From Blastocystis sp. Blastoise (Eukaryota; Sar; Bigyra; Opalinata; Blastocystidae), in the NCBI GenBank assembly GCA_039096225.1, contig JBBPEB010000027.1:62001-126000 (forward strand): DNA of 64,000 nucleotides, given 5' to 3'. Below are positions 13,866 through 26,200 of this stretch, piece after piece. Each line of letters begins with the position of its first letter. Position 1 is the first letter of the stretch. Position numbers and translations under genes: made by a program. The notes below the pieces were generated by a model. It did not search any database, was not told the origin of the DNA, and saw only the letters and a list, made by a program, of their open reading frames with translations.

Positions 13866-15034
13866 CACTTGAATTCAACTATAATGACAATGTAATCCGA
13901 TATTAATATACTTATAAATATATTTTTTATATAATATAATAAATAAATACTTTAGAAATGGTTATACTCTATTATAAACATAATAAATCATAGATAAAAG
14001 AGCAAACAAAACTTGCAAATTCTTTAGAAGAATCTTCATGAAAATAAATAAAAAATGATTAGAGAATTGCTAAAAGACCGCGAATATATTTAGAAAGTTT
14101 TATTTTGTTGAATATGTCTCTTTAAGCAATTTTTGAGCATTTAAAGTGTTCTTTTAGATCAATTCATGCAATATAGATTCGTATAAAGAAAAAGAAATAC
14201 TGATATCAATTGATTTTTGATTTTTTTATTTGATTTTCTATTAATTATACTTTTTCAAACTTTGCTTTTATGCTCTAAGAATTTTAAAATAATAGATAGA
14301 TATGTTCAAGTGATTCAAATTATGTTTCTATAATGTGAATGAAGTCATTTTAAGATTAACTTACGAATTATTCAATAATTTTAATTAATATGATTTATAA
14401 ATATGAATATATAGTCTATAACATATTTAAAAATTGAAATATACCTTAGTTTAACCACATAAAAAACGTATTTTGTGTAATATTTGATATTAATATAAAA
14501 TAAAATACTTTTTTGAGTATAATAACAATCCTAGTATATAAATATTCATTAAAATGAATTATATATACATTATTGACTGATATAAATAGATGAAATAATC
14601 AAACATGAATTTTAAAACTTGTGAATTCATTTGAGGGATTCAGTTTACAACTGAAATTGTTTTAATAGTTTTATCATTTTATTATTGTCTATTTTTCATT
14701 CATATTCAATATTTAACACGTATTTCTTATTTTAAATACAAATATCAGATATCTCTGTTATTAAAATAATTAAATAATGTTTGAAGAAGAGATGGAAAAA
14801 ATAAATTGTCAAGAAAAACAAAGTATTTTTTCTATTCTTACATACTAATCATAAATATATTATTGATAAAGCGTCATCTATATTACAGGATGAATCAAAA
14901 ATCACAATTTCAAATTCTCTTCTACAAAAATATCCGAATTCCATGTTTTCTTTGGTATCTATGAATACTAATGATTTCATAGAAGAATAAGAATCTTATT
15001 ACATTGATCTTCCATGTTCATCAATACTTAAAAT
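13866..15034. other. Intergenic region upstream of the family gene
   Basis: This holds the presumed promoter of the minus-strand gene starting at 13865, then AT-rich DNA up to the left end of the CACTA-like element. No gene recognised. Confidence 0.5.
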
Positions 15035-15050
15035 CACTGGTAGGCATTTT
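15035..15050 (+). repeat. Left terminal inverted repeat of the CACTA-like element
   Basis: CACTGGTAGGCATTTT, preceded by AT. It is followed by a short stretch richer in GC, and then by two similar blocks near 15155 and 15258 (aattggat...tatccacta) that may be subterminal repeats. Confidence 0.65.
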
Positions 15051-15609
15051 CACGGATATCAAAAAAGCGACAAATGAGAAAAAGCAGTCAAAATTTTTTA
15101 AGACTTTTTCAGCCAGTTATACTTATAGACACTATATTATTATTACAATATAATTGGATGATTTAAAGATTCTATCCACTAGAATTGCATAAATTATCCA
15201 ATAATTTTGCAAGAAAAATCTAGCAATTTCTTGACAGTATCTTAATAGATTATAATTGGATTATTTTAATATTTTATCCACTAAATTTTATTAACTGTCC
15301 AATACATTTGCTTAAAAAAATAGATATTTATTCATATAAGAAGGTTTATAAACTTTTTTTATTTCAATTTTAATACTAGAAATGTATTTACATGATTTTT
15401 ATATTATTATTTTAAATTTAAACGAAACAATTAGTTAATATAGATATGAATATAATTAATTGATATTATAACAAAAAAAAAATGAAAATATAAAAGAATG
15501 TAATATATATATTATTTGTTTTTGTAATAGTAGTACCAATAACCTATAGAAAATAAAATATAGATAATAATAATATTTTAAAAGAATACATAAGAGTTTT
15601 GACAAGTGA

Positions 15610-15945
15610 TTAATTAACGAAATATGAAAGTAAAGATTGCCATTGATGATTTATCTATAAAATATAAAATATAATATATCAAATATAAATATACATAAAA
15701 TAGCTTTATTTTGAGGTGTTGTTCATTTGTAATTTGACAATATTTGATCTATATAAATATATATATAAATTATATAAAAATGTAATATATACTATTGTTG
15801 AAAAAGATCTCTAGTATTCCTATATATAATCAGTAATAGTATATAAGGAAAGTAATATAAAGACAATAGTATGAAGATTAGAAACAATATAAATTAACAT
15901 ACTGGATGCAGAAACAATTGGCAAACGACCAAAGGTTTATTACAT

Positions 15946-16039
<94 letters not shown>

Positions 16040-17071
16040 TACACAGCTAAATATACTATATAACAAAAAAAAAATAAAATAAAAAATGTATTAGATCCAA
16101 AAAGAAAAATATTACTAATAAAACTTTCAGCAAAAAAATTCTAAAAAACAAGAAACAATAATATATAATAAACCAATAAAATAAATATACTGATGACGCT
16201 GATAGTGTTCTATGACTCTGTCATAGCTGATTTGAAGATTATCAATAATTCTCTTATTATTTTTGTATGAACGATTGGTTGTACTAAAAAGAGAAGAATC
16301 CCTTTTCCATTCAGAATTCTAAAAGAATCATAAATATTGACAATATAAGCATATAATATATATATACTAAAAATTCTTTTATAAGACGTATTTTATCAGT
16401 TATTTTATATCCATCTTTATCAACAACAACAAAACCAAAAGAACTAGCGAAGTTACCTTTTTGTCTTTTATCAAAGAAAGCTTTTTTTATACATCGTATG
16501 ATGTTGTAGTCATTTATAGACTTAACTTTCTTATGGAAAGACATGTAGTCTTTTATGACTAAAAGAATAAGATTATATAATGAATTTTTTTCATCAACAA
16601 CCATATTACTATTCTCTTCTTTCAAAATGTATTTAGCTTTTATTAATTCTGAATCTTTTAAAATATATGGAATTAGTCGTAAACACTTCTATAAAGATTA
16701 TTTAATGTAAAAAATATAAAATGAGACATTAATTAGAGAGAAGGTTATACTTTTATTTGTTTTGTTGTATCTTTTATTTGTGGTACTTTGATATGTCTCA
16801 AAAGAGCTTCTTTTCTCAGAAAAGTCTCTATATCGTATGTAAGATATTTACATTCTTTTTTTCCTAAAATGATTATAAATATCATATAGAATATACCGGA
16901 TGTGTCAGGAGAGATGAGAGATCTATAAAATTCATGAAAAGATCCCAACATTTCAATTTTGAATTGTTTTAGTTTTTTCATTTCCTTTTCAGTCAACTTA
17001 GACCTATAATTAGGGAGATAAAGATCATAAAAATGAATAAAAAATGCTTTTTGGTCATGTTTTGTTAACAT
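15610..17071 (-). CDS. Unrecognised companion protein of the CACTA-like element
   Basis: A continuous spliced model runs from ATG at 17071 ([19 protein letters not shown]) to TAA at 15610-15612 (LLSYFVN), about 315 residues, with GT-AG introns near 16872-16904, 16686-16747, 16323-16373, 16144-16192, 15948-16170, 15784-15888 and 15662-15702 (boundaries approximate). Frame is kept across every junction. One intron contains the long TA microsatellite. The product is basic and Lys/Phe/Tyr-rich, has a C-terminal stretch with several Cys and His ([25 protein letters not shown]), and has no signal peptide or membrane span. It is transcribed away from the transposase gene about 700 bp off, the arrangement expected for a transposon's second, DNA-binding or accessory protein (as TnpA serves Tnp2/TnpD in plant En/Spm). 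I recognise no homologue; the role is inferred from position only. Confidence 0.6.
15949..16036. repeat. (TA)n microsatellite inside an intron
   Basis: About 88 bp of uninterrupted TA dinucleotides. In the companion-gene model it lies wholly in one intron and ends in the usual tatatag acceptor on the minus strand. Confidence 0.9.
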
Positions 17072-17779
17072 ATTAAAACGAAAGAATTTTTATAAGAATT
17101 TCATATTAGGGTTTATTATTGTTTTTAAAAGTCTCAAAAAAAAAAGTGAAATTATTTATTATATTAAACAATATAAGGTCTCGTCATATTATGTTTTTAA
17201 AACAATGTTCTATCTTTTTATGTAGTTAGTTGTTGCATGATCTGTAAAATAATTTATAATTGCAATTTGTTTGCTAATACTTCATAAATAAACAATAAAT
17301 ATAATGGTTAAATCGTTTATTATCACAATATAAAAAGATATAGAAAAAAAAATTAAACAAAATTTGTTTAGAATGATATTTTATTCTTTAAACAATAGCA
17401 TTCTAAAAGCTGAAATAAATAAAGAATTTTGATATATATTAGATATCACACTTCGAATCAAAAAGTATATATAGTAGAAATTATTAAATTAAGAAGGACT
17501 AAAAGATTTATTGAATTAATTATATTTAAAAGCATTTGAAACAAATTCTCTTTTGGTATACACAATGTTTTACTTTTATTAGACGTATGTATAATATAAT
17601 GAGTAATTCGATCATATATTTTTATAATATTGATACAATTAACAATTTGATCTACATTCAACAAACCTATTATGCTAAATAAAACCTAAATAAAATGAAA
17701 TTTGAGATAATTAATTCAAATTATTAATATAAAATTTTGAATTTTTCTAAACATTATTTTTCTTTGTTCTATTCCTAAA
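17072..17779. other. Divergent intergenic region with a possible small minus-strand exon
   Basis: This is the shared upstream region of the companion gene (minus) and the transposase gene (plus), and probably holds both promoters. A minus-strand open stretch at 17458-17700 (LLNVDQIVNCINIIKIYDRI...) follows a plausible acceptor and looks protein-like, but I could not place a start or partner exon. It may be an extra small gene or chance. Confidence 0.35.
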
Positions 17780-20700
17780 ATGACTGCACGACTTTTTAAT
17801 ACTCCTGGTTTAAAACCCAAAAGGAATCGTAATGATTCTACTACTTATATACATATGTATACATAGGTATCTCAATTGATGATGAACTCCCTACTATGAC
17901 AAATGATTATGAGGATACATTACAATATTGTGAAGACTCATTTCAAGGTGATAACACTAGTTCTCAAGAAGAAGTATCAATAATGGATGCATTTTTAGAT
18001 AATGTAGTGAATTGCGTATATATATATTATTTAAATATGTTTTATAATGGATATAATCATTAATCCTATTTATAATAATGCATATATATTATTGTAGAAT
18101 AAAATATTCAAAGAAGACGAAAATAAAACATCAACACTTGATGATTTTATATATATTTGTTGGTGTGAACTTAGGATAAGTAAAGAACACATAAAACAAC
18201 TTTACGAGTTAGCAAATAATATAATCAAATTAGTAGCACCACAACATGAATTGCTATATATTCCGAAGAGTGGCCAAGACATAGTTCGAAAGTATTGTTC
18301 TTCCAATAATGAGATACCAATTCACAAAAACCTATATATTTGCAGAAACTGTACTAAGTTACTAGGATTTAATGGAGGAAGAAATCTATTAGAGCAGGAA
18401 AAGATACAATGTAGTAATGAAGAATGTGGACCAAATACAGGTATATATATATACATATAGTCATTATATATATACTATCTTTATATATGTTTTTTGTATA
18501 TTAATATTAGTATATAATACCATTATAGTATTCTTATTATAATTTTTTGATATATTGTTCGATATACAATTCAATTATCATTAGATATATCATTATTATA
18601 TATATTATTTCAATAATTATTATTGTTAGTATATTATAGTAATATTATTTGAAACATTCCTTTCTATTATTCTTAATCTAATATTTCAATATATTGTTTG
18701 CTATATAGGATTAGCGTATTTCTTTATATTTATATAATATTCCAATTCATTATTTTATTATATTATTCAATTTATTATTTTTAATATATTTATCCTTAAT
18801 CCATATTATTTTTAGTATATATATATTATTATTGAATATATAAATTTGATATACTTCTTCATATATACTATTTTATTAGAATAGAATATAATTCTTATTA
18901 TAGACAATAATATACACTATTTTTAAATATTAATAATTTGAATATTAGTATATGTAGAGTCTATATCATTCATTCTTATTATATTATATATATCTCAATT
19001 TCATTCTCAATATTTCCATTATTATTATTATTGTTTATACATAATATACATTATATTCAATATAACTATTCAAATATATAGGAATTAAAACATCAATTAT
19101 TCCTCTTATACCACGAATTCGTAAATTCCTATCTTCTAAGAAGTTTATAAATGAAATATCATACTATTCTAAAGAACAAATAATTCAATATCTTTCTATG
19201 CCTGTAGAATCTTTGCCAAGCAAGTTACCAGCCTATATGTCAGGTAAGAATTATCGACAGTATATGAGTAAGGTCATAAATAATGGGGATATATTTTTGA
19301 CATTTGATATGACATGTGATGGAATAAGTGTTTTTACAAATCCATTATCACAGATTAATCAATCTTCTTTTCCTATTCTTCTCAAGTTATTGAATTATAA
19401 TTATAATAGAATATCAGATAATCGTTCTTTCTGGGTTTATTCAGTAACAAAGGAATCATATTCTAATACCATTCTAACTTTATTAATAAAAGAATTTTCT
19501 ATACTATCATCTGGAATAGAAATGGATATATATATAGATAATAGGATTATAAAGAAAAAAGTGGTTGGAGTATTACTAAATGTTTTTGGTGATTGTGCAG
19601 CAGTTTCTACTATTGGTGGTTTCTCTGGATCTTCATCTTCATTCCCATGCAGATATTGTGAGCTTAATTGGAATCGAAGTACATCAGAATTCCACCAAGG
19701 AATAAAATGTACATATCAAAGTATTGAAAATTATATTACTGTTGATACTAATAATAAAAGTATTAAGAGAATCTTGTATCCTTCATGTTCTCTAAATTCG
19801 TCTCAAGATAATAATACCTATAATACTAATCAACCCAATGACAGTAATAATAGTAGTATCCAAATTCTTACAAAATCAATTCCTTCTAGTTATATATATA
19901 ATGATGCTTTGACTAAAATATCTTATTTACAAAGAACAAATTCTTCTATATTGCTTAATAGATACAGTAATGGAGAGAGTGGATCTACTAATGGAATAAA
20001 ACAAGTTCCTAGTGTTTTTGAATCATTAACCTATTTCGATTCAGCTACAAGTTTTATTCTTGACCCTATGCATTTGTTTAATAATGTTTGTACTCTTCTT
20101 CTATGTCTTCTGTTTCATTATAATGCAAAAGATAATTACTCAAAGATATCAAAAGAAGGAATAGATCCTAGTGAATCATTAATTGAAAAACTATGTTTTG
20201 ATAAAGAAAATATGTCTATTATTACTACTAGAGTATCTGCAGTAAATACATTATATAATAACCATGAATATGAGTTTAGATATATCATGAATGAAAAGAA
20301 GTTCTGGAGGATGTCTTCACATTCCAGAATATTCTTTACTTCCTGTATCTTACCTCTTATTACTGCAGATTTCTATTACACAGATTCTCCTCTTGTTATA
20401 CTAATAGATCCATTAGCAACAATCATTCGTCAGATATATTGTTTTAAAGGTAATTCTTCTCCTCAGAATCTGGAGGTATTTAAAAATCAATGTAATATAA
20501 TATGTTTCCTTTTCGAGTTATTACTCCCAAAGGAGTTGATAAATACTCAGATTCATTATCTGAAGCATCTTCCAGAGACTATTATTAACGCTGGATCAAT
20601 TATATATGCTTCCACATACGAATCAGAACGATTTTACTCTTATCTAAAAAGAATAACTTTTGGAAGAAAGCAATATAATGAATCCTGTATGAGATGCATT

Positions 20701-21625
20701 ATTGAAAGAGAAATAGCAGATATACATATTAATAATAAAAATATTGATAGTAGTAATTCTAATCTAAGTTTAGAAGGAAATAAAGAAACATATGATGAAG
20801 TTGGGATTGAATTAAATGAGGATGAATCATTTCAGAATGAGTTAACTGAATGTTTCAAAGAAGTTCATACAAACAATGAACGTATTAAACTCATAAAAGG
20901 TATTAGAGGAATTGATTCTATTAATTTATCTCAATCAGATATAAAAGAAATAATAAAGCTTCTTCTGTTATCAAATGACAATCATATTAAAGAAGTATTA
21001 TGGAAAGATATAAATTCTAGTAAAATAGCAAATATAAATAGTAGTATTAATGATCCTGATATATATCGAGTATTAGTTAATAATCTAAAAAATGTAGTAA
21101 TAGCATTCTATTCTGAGATAATGATAAATGATTCTATAATATTTAATTCTTCTGATATAGATGAAGGAATAGAAACAATTGATAATTCTTATATAATGTA
21201 TTTAACAAATGATAATGAGAAGAAAGATATAGTACACCTAATTAAGGCATTATATTATATCCAAATAGGATCATCTATTCTGATAAAGAAACATGAATAT
21301 CCTGAGTGTCATATTTCTTCAACAGGTTTGTATTATATTGTAGAAGATTCAAATAGAATTATACCAAAGGACAATGAGTATTCATCTTTTATACCAGTAA
21401 CATGTATTGAACCAGATAATCTTATTATTGTAGACGTTCATGATGATATTCATAAGAATATTGATGATTCATATGAAGAAAAACAAGTATATTCATTTAA
21501 TCTGTTTTTGTATCAGTTTATAATTATATATATAGGCCAAGAAGGTAAAACAGAAGAATAAAAATGTAGTTAGTTCTGAAATCGTTGTTACAAATACAGT
21601 GTTTATGACACGCCATATTACCTAG
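17780..21625 (+). CDS. Tnp2-type (EnSpm/CACTA) transposase, five exons
   Basis: The spliced model is 17780-17828, 17867-18015, 18098-18440, 19082-21486 and 21536-21625; it totals 3036 bases, giving 1011 residues with all frames consistent. It starts MTARLFNTPGLKPKRNR. Exon 3 carries a Cys4 zinc knuckle (CRNCTKLL...CSNEEC) as in N-termini of Tnp2 proteins. Exon 4 holds the Transposase_21-like core: FDMTCDGISVF, then VFGDCAAVSTIGGFSG with a following CRYC, then ILDPMHLFNN and YESERFYSYLKR, supplying the conserved acidic residues expected of the catalytic core. The last intron (49 bp) removes an in-frame but spurious ending, so the true C-terminus is VVTNTVFMTRHIT. The product would cut and join the element ends at 15035 and 31168. 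No stop or frameshift, so it may be active. The 38-bp first intron is the least certain junction. Confidence 0.8.
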
Positions 21626-23266
21626 ATATATCAATTTTATAAATAAATATAATCTTCTATATATGAATATTATTAATTTTGTTTTTAATTTTATATTATA
21701 TTGTGTTTGAATAATATATATTATTTTGATATTAATAAGTATATAAACATTAACGTTTTGTTAAAAGATATTTAATACAAAACTTAAAGTATGTAGATAA
21801 CATCTTTTATTATATTAGATGATTGTATCATAGATCTATTTCTATTAATTACTTCATTTTAAACATAATATAAACATTAAGAAATATTTCTTAATTTATA
21901 AGAAATCTAAATAATATGAAGTATTCCATTACCAGAAAAAAATAAGATATCCGACAAAGATATACAAAATATGAAATGTATATAGAATGTGTTCCAAAAG
22001 TAGAAAGAAAGGAAAAAGTTAGTAGAGTATATTTAATGACATATAAAGCTAGTAATACATTTGAGAATAATAATTTAAAATTAGGTATATTGAATAAAAT
22101 AGTTATCATAATAAAGCTATATTGAGTACTAAATATATGCTAGTAAAGTTAAATTAAAGATAGATATGTATCAATATTTTCTGTTTAAGGATATACCGAA
22201 ATGTTTACTACAGGATAATAATCTATATTATAATCATGAAGATAAGAAGAATGATAACGAAGAGGATATTATGTGTCATCAATAAAATAATCATAAATAG
22301 CGGTTTTCTTGGAAATGATTTCACATTGAGAATGATATATTTAAAGATCTCTCAATGGTTCTCATTATAATTTCGTTTATCATATGTATATTGACGATTA
22401 TTATGATATTATTCAATATATCGTGTATTATTAGATTTATATTGTTATATAGAATCAGAAGAAGGTCTTATTCTTGTATCTTGTTGTGGTGAGTAATAGC
22501 CACTGTGATGGATGTATTCTTGTTGATAATGTATTCTATGCATAGGAGAAGGAATAGAAGCTCTATAATTTATTTTTGTAAGTTTTACTGAAGGAGGAGG
22601 AATAGAAGGAGTTTTAGATTAACTTGAAGAAGTCATAGGAGTAAAAGTAATTAATAGTATAGAAAGAAGATGATTATTATCTTCTCTCAAATTTGATTTC
22701 AATGAGGATTGAAGACAATAATTTTTTTCTTTTCGATTCATTTTTAGTTTGTAGATATAGTTTTAGAATAATAATAAGTATCTATTTGTATTTCAGTATT
22801 AAGAGCTGTATAAATAATATTATAATAGGAGAATTATTTGAAGTATATCCAAAGATATCTGAACATCAATTTATTTTGATTCTTTTTGTTTTTATATGTT
22901 TCTTTTTCATTTATGTTAAAACTTTTTATGAATAGAAGATTAATATTATTCGTTGCAATATTTAGATCTGTAGTAATTGCATGATTACTAGTATTATTAT
23001 TATTATCATTGTTATCATAGTTAATTTTACACCAGCATCACTGAATACATTTGGAAGAAAAATAAATAAAGTTTTCCTAATAGCTATATCTATACTAATA
23101 TATACATCTGTTCTTTATCACAAATATTTATAGAAGTATCATTAATATATATAGTATATTATCAGATTATTTAGAAAATTTATTATTATAAGAAATATCT
23201 TATTAATTAGTGATTTCAGCGGATTTATCTGTATCATAATACTAGTTTATGTTTTTTAGATTTATG
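21626..23266. pseudogene. Decayed coding-like sequence downstream of the transposase
   Basis: On the minus strand about 22330-22660 reads like protein (TPSIPPPSVKLTKINYRA, then RIHYQQEYIHHSGYY) but is broken by in-frame TAA codons at 22619-22621 and 22445-22447 and further stops downstream. It may be a decayed 3' part of the adjacent minus-strand PHD gene or a separate dead gene. The rest of the interval is AT-rich with nothing recognised; open frames at 21891-22109 and 22693-22935 look like noise. Confidence 0.35.
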
Positions 23267-23298
23267 TTATTTATCATTTTTATCTTCTTTTTCTACGG

Positions 23299-26200
23299 TT
23301 ATAATACTCTCATTGATATTAAATATAGATGGACTATCCCATAAGCATATATAGTATTAGATATAAGATATATCAGTAGTAATAGTGATAGTAGTAACAT
23401 AAGTAGTAGCAGTGTAGAGATAAATTCATTCGTCTTATTCATCACTTGAGTTTCTTCTATACTTATATTTGTTGACTCTTTATTAATTTCATTATTATTA
23501 GTATAAATAGTATAAATAGTATTTTCTTCCACTTTTACTTCTTCCTCCTTTTTATCAGAAGCTTCTATTTCGTTATTATTATTATTATCATTTTCATCTT
23601 TATTATCGTTTATATTATCTTTATGATTTATATCATCTATATTATCTTTATTATCTTTATCATCTTCTTTTTCTTTTATATCCATTTTTTCTTCTTGACT
23701 AACATTATCTTTTTCTAATAAGTTATTACCTATATTTATATTATTATTATTACCTATATTTATATTATTATTATCTATATTTATATTATTATTATTATAA
23801 AAAGAAAAAGATAAAAAAGGTGTAGATAAATCATTATAAGAAAATTGTTTTGTACATATAGATGGATCTGGCAACATAGTTATATTAGGATTTGTTAATG
23901 ATTCTATTAATTTATGTTTTAAATCTTCTAAATCATTTTGATTACCAATATGTTGTTTTTGAAGATAATGTAAATGAACTAATGGTGTAGATATTAATAA
24001 TAAATGAAATTTTGAAAATGGTTCTTTTGGATCAAAATAAATAGGAAATATATTATAAATAGCCCAAAGAAAAGAAGAAGCAGATATAGTATCACTATAT
24101 AAAGAAATAAGATCATAATTATAATAATCTGAAAGAGAAGTAATTAAATCAGAATCAACCAGAGGATAAGGAGTATTAATATAAGATTTTACATCAATAT
24201 GAGGTAAATTATTACATATTTCTGGTATATTCATTATAGTAGAAGGAGAAGGTCCTGAAGTAAAATGAATTGAACTATATGCTAATTTAGATGCTATATA
24301 ACGTTGAGCTCTAAAATATAATTGTTGAGCTAAGTATTTATTTTTAAACGTAAATATTCTTTCTTGTTTTTTTTCATCAATTATAGATTGAGGTACAGAT
24401 AATGAAGTTATATATAATAGTATAGAATTTGCCTATAGAATAATATATTATTATTATATTTATTATATTTATTATATTTATTATATTTATTATATTTATT
24501 ATATTTATTATATAAAATAATAATAAAATATAATTATAAATAGAATAATATTATAAAATAATTATTTAAAACAATAAATAATAATATTAATATTATATAT
24601 ATATATACCTTTAAAATAATTTGAGCCATTTCATAAACACGACTATTTAATAAATTTTTAATAAATTCATCTTTTGATTTAAAATTATTTTCTTTTTCTA
24701 ATACCATACTTCTATATCCTTGTATACTTTTAATACATGTTCTTAATGTACTATCCATATCTTTTGTATCATTATCAGGTATAGTAAATGACACAGGTTG
24801 TTGATATATATAAGGTGATAATGGATAAGGTGAAGTAGTAGGTGATGTATATAGAGTAGTAGATATAGGTTGAGATATAGTTGGTGAATTATGATTTGCT
24901 AATATAGAAAGATATGGAGAATTTATTGGTTGATCAAATAGATTTGTGGATATCATTGAAGCTTTTGAATTTAATGATATTCCATTCATAGTATTATTAG
25001 TATTACTATTACTATCATTCATATTATTATTAGTATTAACATTACTATTATCAATATTAGTATTATTATTATTAGCATCAGTATTATAATTACTATTATT
25101 ACTAATATCAGTATTACTAATAATAGTATTCATTGGATAAGAAGAAGAAAGAGATGGTGTTGATAGAATAGATGTATTAGAATAAATATTATTTGTATTC
25201 ATATTATTGTTATTTCTATTTATTATAGAATTTTGTATATAATTTGATGACAGATTTATATTATTCATTGTATTCATATTGATATCTATAGTATTATTAG
25301 TATTAATCATATTAGTATTAATATTGTTACTATTATTATTATGTAAACAATTTTTACATATATAATTTTTATTATAAAATTCTAATTTAAACATATCTTC
25401 AGAAGATAATTCAGTACATGATTTATGAACCCATCTTTCACATTTTTCACATAAATACATATTTTGATCATTTTCATTCCATTCTTTATTACATATAGGA
25501 CATATTTTAAATAATGGTTCATTTAAAGCACAATTAGTACAATAATTACGTTTAATTGAATAAGAAAACGGTAAATTTTGTTGATGACATTGATTACAAT
25601 GATAACATGTATAACAATACCATGTATCTTTAGGTAATTGTAATAATGGTGGATTTAAACATTTCATATGATATGTTTTCTTACAATAATCACAACTAAT
25701 AATATCTTGATCTTCTAATAATATATTATTATTATTAGTATTATTAGCATTATTAGTATTATTTATAGAATGATTAGAAGGTGAAGATAAAGGTGTTGAA
25801 GAAGAAGATTGTAATGATGATGATTTATAATGATTTGATATTGATTTATTCATTTCTGAAGGATATATATGCATATTATTATTATTCACATTATTATTAT
25901 TATTATTCACATTATGATTATTATCATTCATATCTTCAATATTATGGTTATTATTAATATTAGGTATAGTATTATTACTTTGTGTATGAATATTTAATCC
26001 ACAATGTTCACAAATACAACAATATTTACATCTCCAAGTTGTTCTTAATAAATCATTAATAACAATACGGGGTACTAAACAATTAGCATGATAACATTCA
26101 CCACAATCAATACAAAATAACATTTTATCTATATCACCTGTACTACCACATATTATACACATATCTCTACATAATATACTTTTATATTTATCTTGTATAC

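Noticed and set aside
4843-15040. Pairing the CACTGG at 4843-4848 with the CACTA-like end at 15035
   Set aside because: Only six bases are shared and the orientation relative to each element's interior differs; the 4654-4848 element has its own matched ends.
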